Source: Nocardioides kribbensis (GTDB taxonomy: Bacteria; Actinomycetota; Actinomycetes; Propionibacteriales; Nocardioidaceae). From it: a DNA stretch of 64,000 nt. Position 1 is the stretch's first letter. Every line of letters begins with the position of its first letter. The notes under the pieces were generated by a model. That model had not been told where the DNA came from and did no database searches. It was given only the letters and a program-made list of their open reading frames with translations. A program made the translations under genes and the position numbers. The stretch spans positions 1-64,000 of the forward strand of contig NZ_JADCLL010000007.1 of NCBI RefSeq assembly GCF_015070375.1, read 5' to 3'. Shown piece by piece: positions 50,282 through 58,420 of the stretch.

Positions 50282-51229
50282 TCAGCGGGAGGAGAGACGG
50301 TCGACGTAGCCGAGGAGCCGGGCCACCAGGGTGCTGACCGAGGCCAGGTCGGTGGGGTCGGCCAGCGCCGTCGAGTCGAGCTCGCGGAGCACGGGGGCCG
50401 CCGATCCGACGCCGGCGTCGCCGGCGGCGTCGAGGAAGCAGCGTGACGCCGCGCGCACCGCGGAGGGCTCGAAGGACAGCACGCACTCGAACATCCGCTG
50501 CCGGTCGGGCACACGGTCCTGGCCGGGCAGCTCCCAGGCGCTGAGCAGCGCGGGCAGCTCCTGGGAGTCGCACACGAGCGCCCACTCCCGCAGCAGCGGC
50601 GAGCGCTGGTCGAGCGTGACCCGCGTCGGCCCGTCGAGCAGGCGTACGTCGGGACCGTCCGGCTCGGCGCCGTGGTCGGGGAAGTCGGCGTAGACCCACG
50701 CCGAGCGCGAGAGCCGGGCCAGCTCGCCCCAGCGACGCTCGGCGGCGCGGTAGTGCTGGGCCTGCTGGAAGGCGGCGAAGAGGTGCGGGCGGTCGGCGAC
50801 GGCGCAGAACTCGTCCTCGATGGCCCAGGACAGGGCGAGCAGCGTGGACTTGCCCAGCCGCTGCACCGGGATGTGGGGGTGTCCGGCGCGCACGGTGGCG
50901 AAGACCGACTGCGGCCGCGCCGACGTGCCGCGCGGGCCCTCCTCGGCCTCCCGCTCGCGGCGGACCTCCTCGATGGCCGCCGACAGGGTCAGCCCCGACT
51001 CGCGCCGGGCCAGCACCCCCTCGACCGCGTGCACGTCGGCCTCGGCGTAGCGACGGTGGCCGCTGGGGCGCCGCTCGGGCACCGGGAAGCCGTAGCGGCT
51101 CTCCCAGGCGCGCAGGGTGGCGGCGGCCACGCCCGTGCGCTCGGCGAGGTCGCTCACGCTCAGTCCGGCGCCGTGGGCGCTCCCCGGCGGCAGCGACGAC
51201 GCAGGGGCGCCCCCGGCCTGGCCGCTCAC
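50282..51229 (-). CDS. MerR-family regulator with DICT sensory domain
   Basis: 315 residues from GTG 51229. MerR winged helix at about 24-92 (LSVSDLAERTGVAAATLRAW, ESRYGFPVPERRPSGHRRY), then a linker and a DICT domain (DRPHLFAAFQQAQHYRAAER, SAWVYADFPDHG) and a helical C-terminus. DICT domains are linked to light and cyclic-dinucleotide signalling. The start overlaps the sigma-like gene's stop (GTGA), so the two are translationally coupled. Longer frames upstream are antisense noise. Confidence 0.85.
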   Translation of the reverse strand: MSGQAGGAPASSLPPGSAHGAGLSVSDLAERTGVAAATLRAWESRYGFPVPERRPSGHRRYAEADVHAVEGVLARRESGLTLSAAIEEVRREREAEEGPRGTSARPQSVFATVRAGHPHIPVQRLGKSTLLALSWAIEDEFCAVADRPHLFAAFQQAQHYRAAERRWGELARLSRSAWVYADFPDHGAEPDGPDVRLLDGPTRVTLDQRSPLLREWALVCDSQELPALLSAWELPGQDRVPDRQRMFECVLSFEPSAVRAASRCFLDAAGDAGVGSAAPVLRELDSTALADPTDLASVSTLVARLLGYVDRLSSR

Positions 51230-51633
51230 GACGCCTCCCGCAGCCGCGTACCGGCGGTGGAGCCCGAGGCCAGGTCGGCCTCGACCCTCGCCGCGGCCAG
51301 GTCGAAGAGCCAGCGCCAGGGGTCGGGACGCGCCGACGCCGACGGTCGCCCGGCGCTGCGCAGCCCGCCGTGGTCGCCGGCGGCGTACTGGCCGGCGCGG
51401 GCCCACACGTCGAGGTAGATCGACACGACGAGGTCCTCGGCCAGCACGCGGTCGGCGCAGTCGTCGATGGCGACGCCGCGCGACGTGCAGCGCCGGACGG
51501 CCTCGCCGAGCACGAGGCGCACGCTGCGGTCGTAGAGCCGGCCGAAGGCGGCCTCGTCGCCCCTGGCCGTGGCGCGCAGCAGGGAGTCGATGGAGGTGGG
51601 GCACGCACCGTCGTCGTGTCGCTGCTCGGTCAT
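51226..51633 (-). CDS. Sigma-70 region-2-only protein
   Basis: 135 residues. LLRATARGDEAAFGRLYDRS, EDLVVSIYLDVWARAGQY and PWRWLFDLAAARVEADL match ECF sigma region 2 (core binding and -10 contact). The chain ends about 25 residues later, without region 4, which normally reads the -35. Cys11, Cys49 and Cys58 are present. Coupled to the MerR-DICT gene downstream. Could need a partner for promoter recognition, or be a decoy. Confidence 0.75.
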   Translation of the reverse strand: MTEQRHDDGACPTSIDSLLRATARGDEAAFGRLYDRSVRLVLGEAVRRCTSRGVAIDDCADRVLAEDLVVSIYLDVWARAGQYAAGDHGGLRSAGRPSASARPDPWRWLFDLAAARVEADLASGSTAGTRLREAS

Positions 51634-51668
51634 GTGGGGCCTCTCGTCGAGCGGGGGCTTCGACTCGC

Positions 51669-51754
51669 TGTCGAACTTTCGTGTCGAACTGTGGATGATC
51701 TTGACACAGTCTGTCTAAGTTTGGAATATAAGTCCCAACACCTTGTCTAAGTTT
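51669..51754. promoter_or_regulatory. Four 11-bp direct repeats in the divergent promoter region
   Basis: TGTCGAACTTT (51669-51679), TGTCGAACTGT (51682-51692), TGTCTAAGTTT (51712-51722) and TGTCTAAGTTT (51744-51754) fit TGTCKAASTKT. The last two flank the -10 of the luxR promoter. Probable binding sites of one of the adjacent regulators. Confidence 0.7.
51701..51729 (+). promoter_or_regulatory. Promoter of the luxR-type gene
   Basis: TTGACA (51701-51706), 17 bases, GAATAT (51724-51729): near-consensus, AT-rich against the local background. One 11-bp repeat occupies most of the spacer. Confidence 0.75.
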
Positions 51755-51795
51755 CAGCCCGGGTGTCGGCCCGAGAACCCAGGAGCGGCAGAACC

Positions 51796-52509
51796 ATGAA
51801 CCCCACCACCACCTCGCACACGCCCCGCACGAGCGGCATCCACGCCGTCCCGCAGAAGCAGCCGCTCGTCGTGGCGCTGGTCGACGACCACCCCTTCGTC
51901 GCCGCCGGCGTGGCCGCCCTGCTCGCCCCCCACGCCGGCCGGGTCCAGCTCGTCGACACCGAGACCGCCCTCGACGACCCGACCGCGGTCGACGTCGTGC
52001 TCTACGAGCCCGTCAAGCTCTCGCAGACCGGGCAGAACCTCGTGCGCCGCCTCGCCACCTCCGGCCAGGCCCGGCCCGTGGTCTACACCTGGCGCGACCC
52101 GCAGGCGCCCGGCAGCAGCCGCGCCCAGGTGCGCCTGTCGAAGACGCTCGGCGCCGACGAGCTCGTCGACGCCATCGAGCGTGCGCTGCGCACGACCCCC
52201 TCGGCGGCGCGTCCCAGCCGCCCCCTCGACCGCACCCCGCACGCCGTGGTCGGTGCCACCGCCAACGGTGCCCGCGCCGGGCTCACCCCGCGCGAGGCCG
52301 AGATCCTCTCGCTGGTGACCCAGGGCCACACCAACGTCGAGATCGGCAAGCAGCTCTACCTCTCGATCAACTCGGTGAAGACCTACATCCGTGGCGCCTA
52401 CCGCAAGATCGGCGTCGAGCGCCGCACCCAGGCGGTGGCCTGGGGCCTGCGCCACGGCCTGGGCATGGAGCCTGCCCGCGGCGGCCTGGTGGACGTCTCC
52501 GCCTCCTGA
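51796..52509 (+). CDS. LuxR-family regulator with phosphoacceptor-less receiver
   Basis: 237 residues from ATG 51796 (AGGAG ten bases upstream). Receiver-like domain 24-130 keeps the acid pair D30-D31 and Lys116, but the expected Asp in DVVLLD is Glu71 (DVVLYE). LuxR helix-turn-helix at about 167-225 (LTPREAEILSLVTQGHTNVE, SINSVKTYIRGAYRKIG). Probably not phosphorylated; the Glu may lock an active form. Divergent from the sigma-like/MerR pair. Confidence 0.88.
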   Translation: MNPTTTSHTPRTSGIHAVPQKQPLVVALVDDHPFVAAGVAALLAPHAGRVQLVDTETALDDPTAVDVVLYEPVKLSQTGQNLVRRLATSGQARPVVYTWRDPQAPGSSRAQVRLSKTLGADELVDAIERALRTTPSAARPSRPLDRTPHAVVGATANGARAGLTPREAEILSLVTQGHTNVEIGKQLYLSINSVKTYIRGAYRKIGVERRTQAVAWGLRHGLGMEPARGGLVDVSAS

Positions 52510-52623
52510 GCCGGCCGCCGGGCCCCCCGGGCCCGGTCACCCGCTTGGGTCTCCTGCCCCCCCCGGGCCCCGGGGCACCGTGGACGTCATGACCCATGAC
52601 ATCCACCCGCAGGAGGCCACCGC

Positions 52624-53301
52624 ATGACCACCATCGCCATCATCGGGGCCGGGCGCGGCCTCGGCGCCGCCGTCGCCCGCCGCTTCGGGCGCGAAGGCTT
52701 CAGCGTCGGTCTGATCTCGCGCAACCAGGCCCGTCTCGACCTGCTGGCCGAGGACCTCGCCGCTGACGGCGTGCAGGCCCAGGGCTTCGCCGCCGACGTG
52801 CGCGACCCGGCCTCGATCGCCGCCGCCCTCGAGCAGGTGACCGAGACCCTCGGGCCCATTGAGGTGCTCCAGTACAGCCCGCTGCCGCAGAAGGACTTCA
52901 TGCGACCGGTGCTGGAGACCACTCCCGCCGACCTCGTCGGACCGGTCGAGTTCTCCATCTACGGCCCCGTCGCCGCCGTGCACCAGGTCGTGCCCGGCAT
53001 GCGCTTCCTGCCCAAGGAGGACGGCGAGGGCCGCGGCACGATCCTCTTCGTCAACGGCGGCTCCGCCGTCAAGCCCGGCCGCAACGTCACCGGGACCTCG
53101 ATCGCCTTCGCCGGTCAGGCCGCCTACGCCGAGCTGCTGCACGAGGTGCTCGCCGAGGAGGGCATCCACGTGGCCCAGCTCATCATCGGCGGCGCCATCG
53201 TCGAGGGCGACCCCGAGAAGGACCCCGACGTGCTGGCGGAGAAGCTCTGGACGATGCACGCCGAGCGCTCGGGCTTCCGCACCCAGGTCAGCGAGGACTG
53301 A
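52624..53301 (+). CDS. Short-chain dehydrogenase/reductase-like protein
   Basis: 225 residues. GAGRGLGAAVARRFGREGF at the start is the Rossmann dinucleotide site. The middle follows SDR order (ADVRDPASIAAALEQV, VLQYSPLP), but the usual Tyr-x3-Lys is not in place (AFAGQAAYAELLHEV), so catalysis may be lost or altered. GGAGG precedes the ATG. Substrate unknown. Confidence 0.75.
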   Translation: MTTIAIIGAGRGLGAAVARRFGREGFSVGLISRNQARLDLLAEDLAADGVQAQGFAADVRDPASIAAALEQVTETLGPIEVLQYSPLPQKDFMRPVLETTPADLVGPVEFSIYGPVAAVHQVVPGMRFLPKEDGEGRGTILFVNGGSAVKPGRNVTGTSIAFAGQAAYAELLHEVLAEEGIHVAQLIIGGAIVEGDPEKDPDVLAEKLWTMHAERSGFRTQVSED

Positions 53302-53372
53302 GCAGCAGCGACCGAGCAGCGAGCAGCAGCGGGCGTCCCGGCCACGGCCGGGACCCCCGCTCGCCACATGCG

Positions 53373-53428
53373 GTGAGGCCCGCCCGGGCCGGACGTGGGG
53401 GGGACGACCGGACCCGGGCGGGCCTCAC
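53373..53428. terminator. Inverted repeat, 16-bp stem
   Basis: GTGAGGCCCGCCCGGG (53373-53388) pairs perfectly with CCCGGGCGGGCCTCAC (53413-53428), 24-base loop. Lies between convergent genes and probably terminates the SDR transcript. Confidence 0.7.
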
Positions 53429-53448
53429 TGCGCAGCGTACCCGCACAG

Positions 53449-53488
53449 CACCGCCCCGACACCCGGGGATCCGGGTGGCGGGGCGGTG
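53449..53488. terminator. Inverted repeat, 18-bp stem
   Basis: CACCGCCCCGACACCCGG (53449-53466) and CCGGGTGGCGGGGCGGTG (53471-53488), one mismatch, GGAT loop. Second of the tandem terminator-like hairpins between convergent genes. Confidence 0.75.
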
Positions 53489-53534
53489 TCGTCGTCGGGT
53501 GTCGTCGTAGGGGCCCGGGTGGGGCCCCCGGGCC

Positions 53535-54731
53535 TCAGCCGATCCGGCCCACCAGCGCCGAGGCGTCGGTGGGTCGGGCGTGCTCGGCGAGCACGGCCCG
53601 GGCCTGGTCGAGTCCGCCGTCGACCTCGACGTCCCACAGCAGGACGCCGCGCACCTCCTGGTCGTCGAGGTAGTAGACGACCGCTCCCCCGTCGCGCTCG
53701 TCGACGACGGTCTCCAGCGAGGCGTCGAGGGTGCCGACCGCCTCGTAGCCCACCCCGAGCACGTCGGAGTAGAACATCGGCGTGTGGTCGTAGGTCTCGG
53801 TGGAGCCGGCCATGATCCGGCCCACCGCGGAGCCCATCTCACCGGCGTTGTCGACGTGCTCGACGCGACGGCGCCCCAGGATCCGGTCGGGGTACTCGGC
53901 GACGTCGCCGGCGGCGAGCACGCCCGGCACGGAGGTGGTGAGGCGCTCGTCGACGCGTACGCCGCCGTCGTCGGCACGGGCCACGTCAGCGGGCAGGAAG
54001 TCGGTGTCGGGGCTGATGCCCAGGCCGACCACCACGACGTCGGCCTCCAGCGAGGACCCGTCGGAGAGCTCGACCACGACCGTGTCGCCGTCCTCGCGCC
54101 CGCCGACGGCCTTCAGACCGCCGTGGACGCGCACCCCGGCGTCGGTGAAGAGCGACTCGAAGCGCCGCGCCAGCGCGTCGGGGAAGACGTGGTCGCCCAG
54201 CACCTCGCCGGGGTGCACGACGGTGACCTCGCAGTCGTGCTGCGAGAGGGCGGCCGCGATCTCGCTGCCGATGTAGCCGCCGCCGACGACCACGACCCGC
54301 GGACGGCCCTGGGCCAGCTCGCGCAGGCGGTTGTAGTCGGCGAGGTCGCGGAAGTAGAGCACCCGGTCGCCGGGCTCCAGCCCCTCGATGCGGCGGGGGC
54401 GCCCGCCCGTGGCCACCAGCAGGGTGCCGTAGCCGAAGGTGTCGCCGGCCGCGGTGGTCGCCGTACGGGCCTCGGTGTCGACGCTGGTCACCGGGCTGCC
54501 CAGGTGGAAGGTCGCGCCGGTCTCCTCCGAGGTGTGCATCGCGGCGTCGTCGAAGGTGAAGTCGGGATCGGTCCAGAGCTTCTTCGACAGCGCCGGGCGG
54601 GGGAAGGGGGGTGTGGGCTCCTCGCCGAGGATGCCGATGGTGCCCTCACTCCCCTGCTCGCGGATGCCCTTGGCCGCAGCGTCGGCGACCATGCCGCCGC
54701 CGACGATGAGGAAGTCGTAGTCGTGGTGCAC
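53535..54731 (-). CDS. FAD-dependent NAD(P)H oxidoreductase (ferredoxin-reductase type)
   Basis: 398 residues from GTG 54731 with AGGAGGG upstream. FAD site FLIVGGGMVADAA at the start, NAD site VVVVGGGYIGSEIAAAL near 150, FAD phosphate motif VPGVLAAGDVAEYP near 275, and a C-terminal domain as in ferredoxin/rubredoxin reductases and AIF-like enzymes. Passes electrons from NAD(P)H to a small redox partner, none of which is adjacent. Follows the SDR gene on the same strand by 41 bases. Confidence 0.88.
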   Translation of the reverse strand: MHHDYDFLIVGGGMVADAAAKGIREQGSEGTIGILGEEPTPPFPRPALSKKLWTDPDFTFDDAAMHTSEETGATFHLGSPVTSVDTEARTATTAAGDTFGYGTLLVATGGRPRRIEGLEPGDRVLYFRDLADYNRLRELAQGRPRVVVVGGGYIGSEIAAALSQHDCEVTVVHPGEVLGDHVFPDALARRFESLFTDAGVRVHGGLKAVGGREDGDTVVVELSDGSSLEADVVVVGLGISPDTDFLPADVARADDGGVRVDERLTTSVPGVLAAGDVAEYPDRILGRRRVEHVDNAGEMGSAVGRIMAGSTETYDHTPMFYSDVLGVGYEAVGTLDASLETVVDERDGGAVVYYLDDQEVRGVLLWDVEVDGGLDQARAVLAEHARPTDASALVGRIG

Positions 54732-54772
54732 GTCGGTGCCCTCCTGGGGTGGGTCGGTCGGTCGGTGGGTCG

Positions 54773-55573
54773 TCAGATGGTGGCGACCGAGCCGGAGTCG
54801 ACCCGGTAGTTGGAGCCGTTGACGAAGCTGGCGCGGTCGGAGCACAGGAACGCCACCACGGAGGCGACCTCCTCGGGCAGGCCGCGCCGGCCCAGCTCCA
54901 TGTAGGGCCGCTCCTCGTCGAGGAAGCTCTCGATGGCCTCGTCGACGCTGGAGCCGATCTCCTTCGAGCGCTTCTCCATCATGGCGTCGGTCATCGGCGT
55001 CTTGATGAAGGCGGGCGAGACGCAGTTGACCAGCAGCCCCTCCTCGGCGTAGGTCCGCGAGAGGCCCTTGGCGAAGGCCAGCACGCCGGCCTTGGCGGCG
55101 CAGTAGGGCAGCTCGTCGTCGTAGGGCTGCACGGCGTCCTCGGAGGCGAGGTAGACGATGCGGCCCCAGCCGCCGCGGCGCAGGCCGGGCAGGAAGGCGC
55201 GGGTGAGACGGATCGGCGCGAGCAGGTCGACGGTGAGCGTGGTGGTCCAGCCCTCGTCGTCGATCTCGTGGAAGAGGCCCTGGGCCCCGGTGATGCCGGC
55301 CGACTGCACCAGGATGTCGAGGTCGCCGACCAGGTCGGTGACCGACGCGGCGAGCTCCTTGACGGCCTCGTCGGTGGACAGGTCGGCGGCCACGTGGTGC
55401 AGGCGCCCCTCCGGGGCGTCGAGCCGGGCGGCGGCCTCGGCGAGGGAGTCGGCGTCCTGGTCGCTGAGCACGACAGTAGCGCCCTCGTCGAGCAGGATGC
55501 GTGCGGTCTCCCAGCCGATGCCGGAGTCGCCCCCGGTGACGAGGGCGGTGCGTCCGGTGATTCCGAGATCCAT
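54773..55573 (-). CDS. SDR-family oxidoreductase
   Basis: 266 residues. Classical SDR: TGGDSGIG cofactor site at 14-21, VQSAGIT near 88, catalytic Ser in YLASED and the YCAAK tetrad near 156. NAD-type acidic residue SDQDAD after strand 2 suggests NAD(H). Upstream of, and probably co-transcribed with, the FAD reductase. Substrate unknown. Confidence 0.88.
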   Translation of the reverse strand: MDLGITGRTALVTGGDSGIGWETARILLDEGATVVLSDQDADSLAEAAARLDAPEGRLHHVAADLSTDEAVKELAASVTDLVGDLDILVQSAGITGAQGLFHEIDDEGWTTTLTVDLLAPIRLTRAFLPGLRRGGWGRIVYLASEDAVQPYDDELPYCAAKAGVLAFAKGLSRTYAEEGLLVNCVSPAFIKTPMTDAMMEKRSKEIGSSVDEAIESFLDEERPYMELGRRGLPEEVASVVAFLCSDRASFVNGSNYRVDSGSVATI

Positions 55574-55807
55574 GATCCTCCGATGCGAGCAGGCGGGTCG
55601 GCGCGGTCGCGCGGACCCGTCCTCCGACCGTACGGCGGCGGCCGGGCCCCCCGATCACCCTCAGAGGTGGGCGAGGAGGCGGGCGGGGGTGGGGCCGCTC
55701 GACACGGTCACCCCCGCGGGTGGACGTCCGCGGCGCCGGCCCGACCTAGCGTGGCAGGGCCCGACCACGACGACGCCCCCGGCAGAGCCGACGGGCCAGG
55801 AGGACAC

Positions 55808-56800
55808 GTGTCCCGCATCGGCTACACCCTCATGACCGAGCAGAGCGGCCCGCGCCAGCTGGTCGAGTACGCCGCCGCCGCGGAGCGCGCCGGCTTCGAC
55901 TTCGAGGTCTCCAGCGACCACTTCTCCCCGTGGCTGACCGAGCAGGGCCACGCCCCCTACGCGTGGAGCGTGCTCGGCGCGATCAGCCAGGTCACCTCGC
56001 GCGTGGAGCTGATGACCTACGTGACCTGCCCGACCATGCGCTACCACCCCGCCGTCGTGGCCCAGAAGGCCGCGACCATGGCGCTGCTGTCGCAGGGCCG
56101 CTTCACCCTCGGCCTGGGCAGCGGGGAGAACCTCAACGAGCACACCGTCGGACGCGGCTGGCCCCCCGTGGCGCGGCGCCAGGAGATGCTGGTGGAGGCG
56201 GTGGAGATCATCCGCCGCCTGCTGGCCGGGGAGCTGCTCACCTTCCACGGCGAGCACTTCTCCGTCGACGGCTCGCGCCTGTGGGACCTGCCCGGCGACG
56301 ACGAGCGGGTGCGGCTGGCGCTGGCGGTGGCCGGCGACAAGGGCATCGAGCACTTCGCGCCCATCGCCGACGACCTCGTCGCCACCGAGCCGCTCGGCGA
56401 CCTCGTGCAGACCTGGAACGGTGTCGAGGGCGCCACCCGGATCGGCGACGGCGCCCGCGCCATCGGCCAGATCCCGATCTGCTGGGACCCCGACGAGAAG
56501 CGGGCCGTGGCCCGGGCCCACGAGCAGTTCCGCTGGTTCGCCGGCGGCTGGAAGGTCAACAGCGACCTGCCGACCACGGCCGGCTTCGCCGGGGCGACGC
56601 AGTTCGTCACGCCCGACGACGTCGCCGACTCGATCCCCTGCGGGCCCGACCTCGACAAGATCGTCGAGGCCGTGGGCGCCTTCTGGGAGGCCGGCTTCAC
56701 CGACGTCGCCCTCGTGCAGGTCGGCGACGAGCACCAGGACCGCTTCCTGGCCGAGGCGGCCGAGCCCCTGCTGGAGAGGCTGCGCGCCGCGGCCCCCTGA
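55808..56800 (+). CDS. F420-dependent LLM-class oxidoreductase
   Basis: 330 residues from GTG 55808 with AGGAGGACAC upstream. SRIGYTLMTEQSGPRQLVEY, DHFSPWLTEQGHAPYAWSVL, and GLGSGENLNEHTVG are the signature of the F420-dependent glucose-6-phosphate-dehydrogenase-like group. Uses reduced or oxidised deazaflavin F420. A TAGCGT at 55747-55752 may be its -10. F420 use supports an actinobacterial host. Confidence 0.9.
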   Translation: MSRIGYTLMTEQSGPRQLVEYAAAAERAGFDFEVSSDHFSPWLTEQGHAPYAWSVLGAISQVTSRVELMTYVTCPTMRYHPAVVAQKAATMALLSQGRFTLGLGSGENLNEHTVGRGWPPVARRQEMLVEAVEIIRRLLAGELLTFHGEHFSVDGSRLWDLPGDDERVRLALAVAGDKGIEHFAPIADDLVATEPLGDLVQTWNGVEGATRIGDGARAIGQIPICWDPDEKRAVARAHEQFRWFAGGWKVNSDLPTTAGFAGATQFVTPDDVADSIPCGPDLDKIVEAVGAFWEAGFTDVALVQVGDEHQDRFLAEAAEPLLERLRAAAP

Positions 56801-56857
56801 GCCGCCCGGGACGACCCCGGCGCGACCCGCGCGAGCCGGGCCGGGCGTCCCGGTCGG

Positions 56858-57139
56858 TCAGTGGCCGCCCAGACCTCGCTGGAGCCGCAGCTCGGCGTGG
56901 AGGCGGTAGGGCATCGGCAGGTGGGCGGCCGCCAGCGCTGCGGCGTACGCCTCGAGCGCCGAGACGAGGGCGTGGCGGGCCTGCTCGGCCTCGCGGGAGC
57001 CGGCGGCGCGCTGCTCGAGCTCGACCTGGAGCCGCTCGCGAGCCGTGTCGATCGCGGTGAGCAGGGCGGGGATGCGCCGACGCGGGTCGCCGCCGGGGCC
57101 GGAGGCCGGACCGTGGCCCGTGGATCTGGTCGTGCTCAT
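56858..57139 (-). CDS. Small helical protein, unknown
   Basis: 93 residues: disordered Gly/Pro/Arg start, then one long helix (ALLTAIDTARERLQVELEQR, EAEQARHALVSALEAYAAAL). Not recognised. No partner on the strand. Confidence 0.6.
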   Translation of the reverse strand: MSTTRSTGHGPASGPGGDPRRRIPALLTAIDTARERLQVELEQRAAGSREAEQARHALVSALEAYAAALAAAHLPMPYRLHAELRLQRGLGGH

Positions 57140-57286
57140 GGGCGCGGGAGCCCTCCCGACCCTCCGCCGAGCGCGACCTGGCGTCGCGCCGTCGAGGGGG
57201 CCTGGACCCAGGTTAGACCTGCCCGGCGACGGCGCCGCCCGGCGCGGACCAGCTCGACGCGGCCGCGGTGGCCGGCCGCCGGCCGG

Positions 57287-57559
57287 TCAGTGCTCGCGCA
57301 GCGCCTCGACCAGCTCGTCCTTCCTCATCGACGAGCGGCCCTCGACGTCGAGCTCGGCCGCGCGCTCGCGCAGCTCCTCGACCGTCCACTCCTCGTAGGC
57401 CGGCGACGAGCCACCCTTGCGGCCGACGGCGGAGCGGCCCTTCGCGGCGGCCGCGTTGGCGATGCGCGCCGACTTCTCCTTGCTGTTGCCCTCCTCGCGC
57501 AGCTTCTCGTAGAGCTCGTCGTCCTTGACGCTCGGGCCGGGCTTCTTCTCGGCGGGCAT
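57287..57559 (-). CDS. Rho N-terminal-domain protein (DUF7218-like)
   Basis: 90 residues from ATG 57559 with AGGAGGAG upstream. Lys-rich start (PAEKKPGPSVKDDELYEKLR), then a SAP/Rho-N fold EEWTVEELRERAAELDVEGR and RKDELVEALREH. Small nucleic-acid-binding protein common in actinobacteria; role unknown. Confidence 0.8.
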   Translation of the reverse strand: MPAEKKPGPSVKDDELYEKLREEGNSKEKSARIANAAAAKGRSAVGRKGGSSPAYEEWTVEELRERAAELDVEGRSSMRKDELVEALREH

Positions 57560-57685
57560 GGTCGTCTCCTCCTGGTCGGCCACCGGGTCCTCCCGGCTCC
57601 CTCCGACGGTAGGAGCGGCACCGGCCACGACCCACGCCCCTCGGGGTGAACGTCGACCCCGCGCGCCCGTGCCACGGTGGGTGCG

Positions 57686-58402
57686 ATGACCCCCACGACA
57701 CCCGCCCGGCCCGACTCCCCCTCCGCCACCGTCGACACGGTGGTGCTCGACCTCGACGGCACCCTCGTCGACTCCGTCTACGTGCACGTGCTCGCCTGGC
57801 GTGCCGCCTTCGCCGCCGTCGGGCTCGACGTCGCCTCGCACCGGCTCCACCGCGCGATCGGGCTCGGCGGCGACCGGCTGGTCGCCCACGCCGCCGGCGA
57901 CGCCGCCGAGCGGGCCGTCGGCGACCGGGTGCGCGCGCTGCACGACGAGGACGTCGAGCGCCGCACGGGTGAGATCGGCGCCACCGACGGCGCCGCCGCC
58001 CTCCTCGAGGCGCTGAGCGGGCGCGGCCTGCAGGTCGTGCTCGCCAGCTCGGGGGCCAAGGAGCAGACCGAGCAGCTGCTCGACCTCGTCGAGGGCGCCC
58101 ACCACCTGCTGCACGAGAAGGTCGCCGGCGCTGACGCCGAGGCCAGCAAGCCCGCCCCCGACCTGCTCGAGATCGCCCTGGGGAGCGTCGAGGCCACCCG
58201 CGCGGTCACCGTCGGCGATGCCGTCTGGGACGTCGAGGCATCCCGCGCCGCCGGGGTGCCCTGCCTGGGGCTGCGCTGCGGCGGGATCGGCGCCGCCGAG
58301 CTGCTCGAGGCGGGGGCCGTCGCGGTCTACGACGACCCGCGCGACCTCGTCGACCACCTCGACGAGGCGCTCGCCCTGGCCGCGGAGGCCCACCGGGGCT
58401 GA
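57686..58402 (+). CDS. HAD-superfamily phosphatase (phosphoglucomutase/phosphatase-like)
   Basis: 238 residues from ATG 57686 (GTG 57677 also possible). HAD motifs: DLDGTLVDS (nucleophile Asp), LASSGAKEQ (motif II), SKPAPD (Lys), GDAVWDVEAS (acidic motif). The helical cap after motif I resembles beta-phosphoglucomutases and phosphoglycolate phosphatases. Substrate not determinable. Confidence 0.88.
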   Translation: MTPTTPARPDSPSATVDTVVLDLDGTLVDSVYVHVLAWRAAFAAVGLDVASHRLHRAIGLGGDRLVAHAAGDAAERAVGDRVRALHDEDVERRTGEIGATDGAAALLEALSGRGLQVVLASSGAKEQTEQLLDLVEGAHHLLHEKVAGADAEASKPAPDLLEIALGSVEATRAVTVGDAVWDVEASRAAGVPCLGLRCGGIGAAELLEAGAVAVYDDPRDLVDHLDEALALAAEAHRG

Positions 58403-58420
58403 CCCGGCCGCGGGCCGGGC

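Noticed and set aside
51226..51633. Complete ECF sigma factor
   Set aside because: Only region 2 is present; the C-terminal 25 residues have no helix-turn-helix and the downstream frame is the MerR gene.
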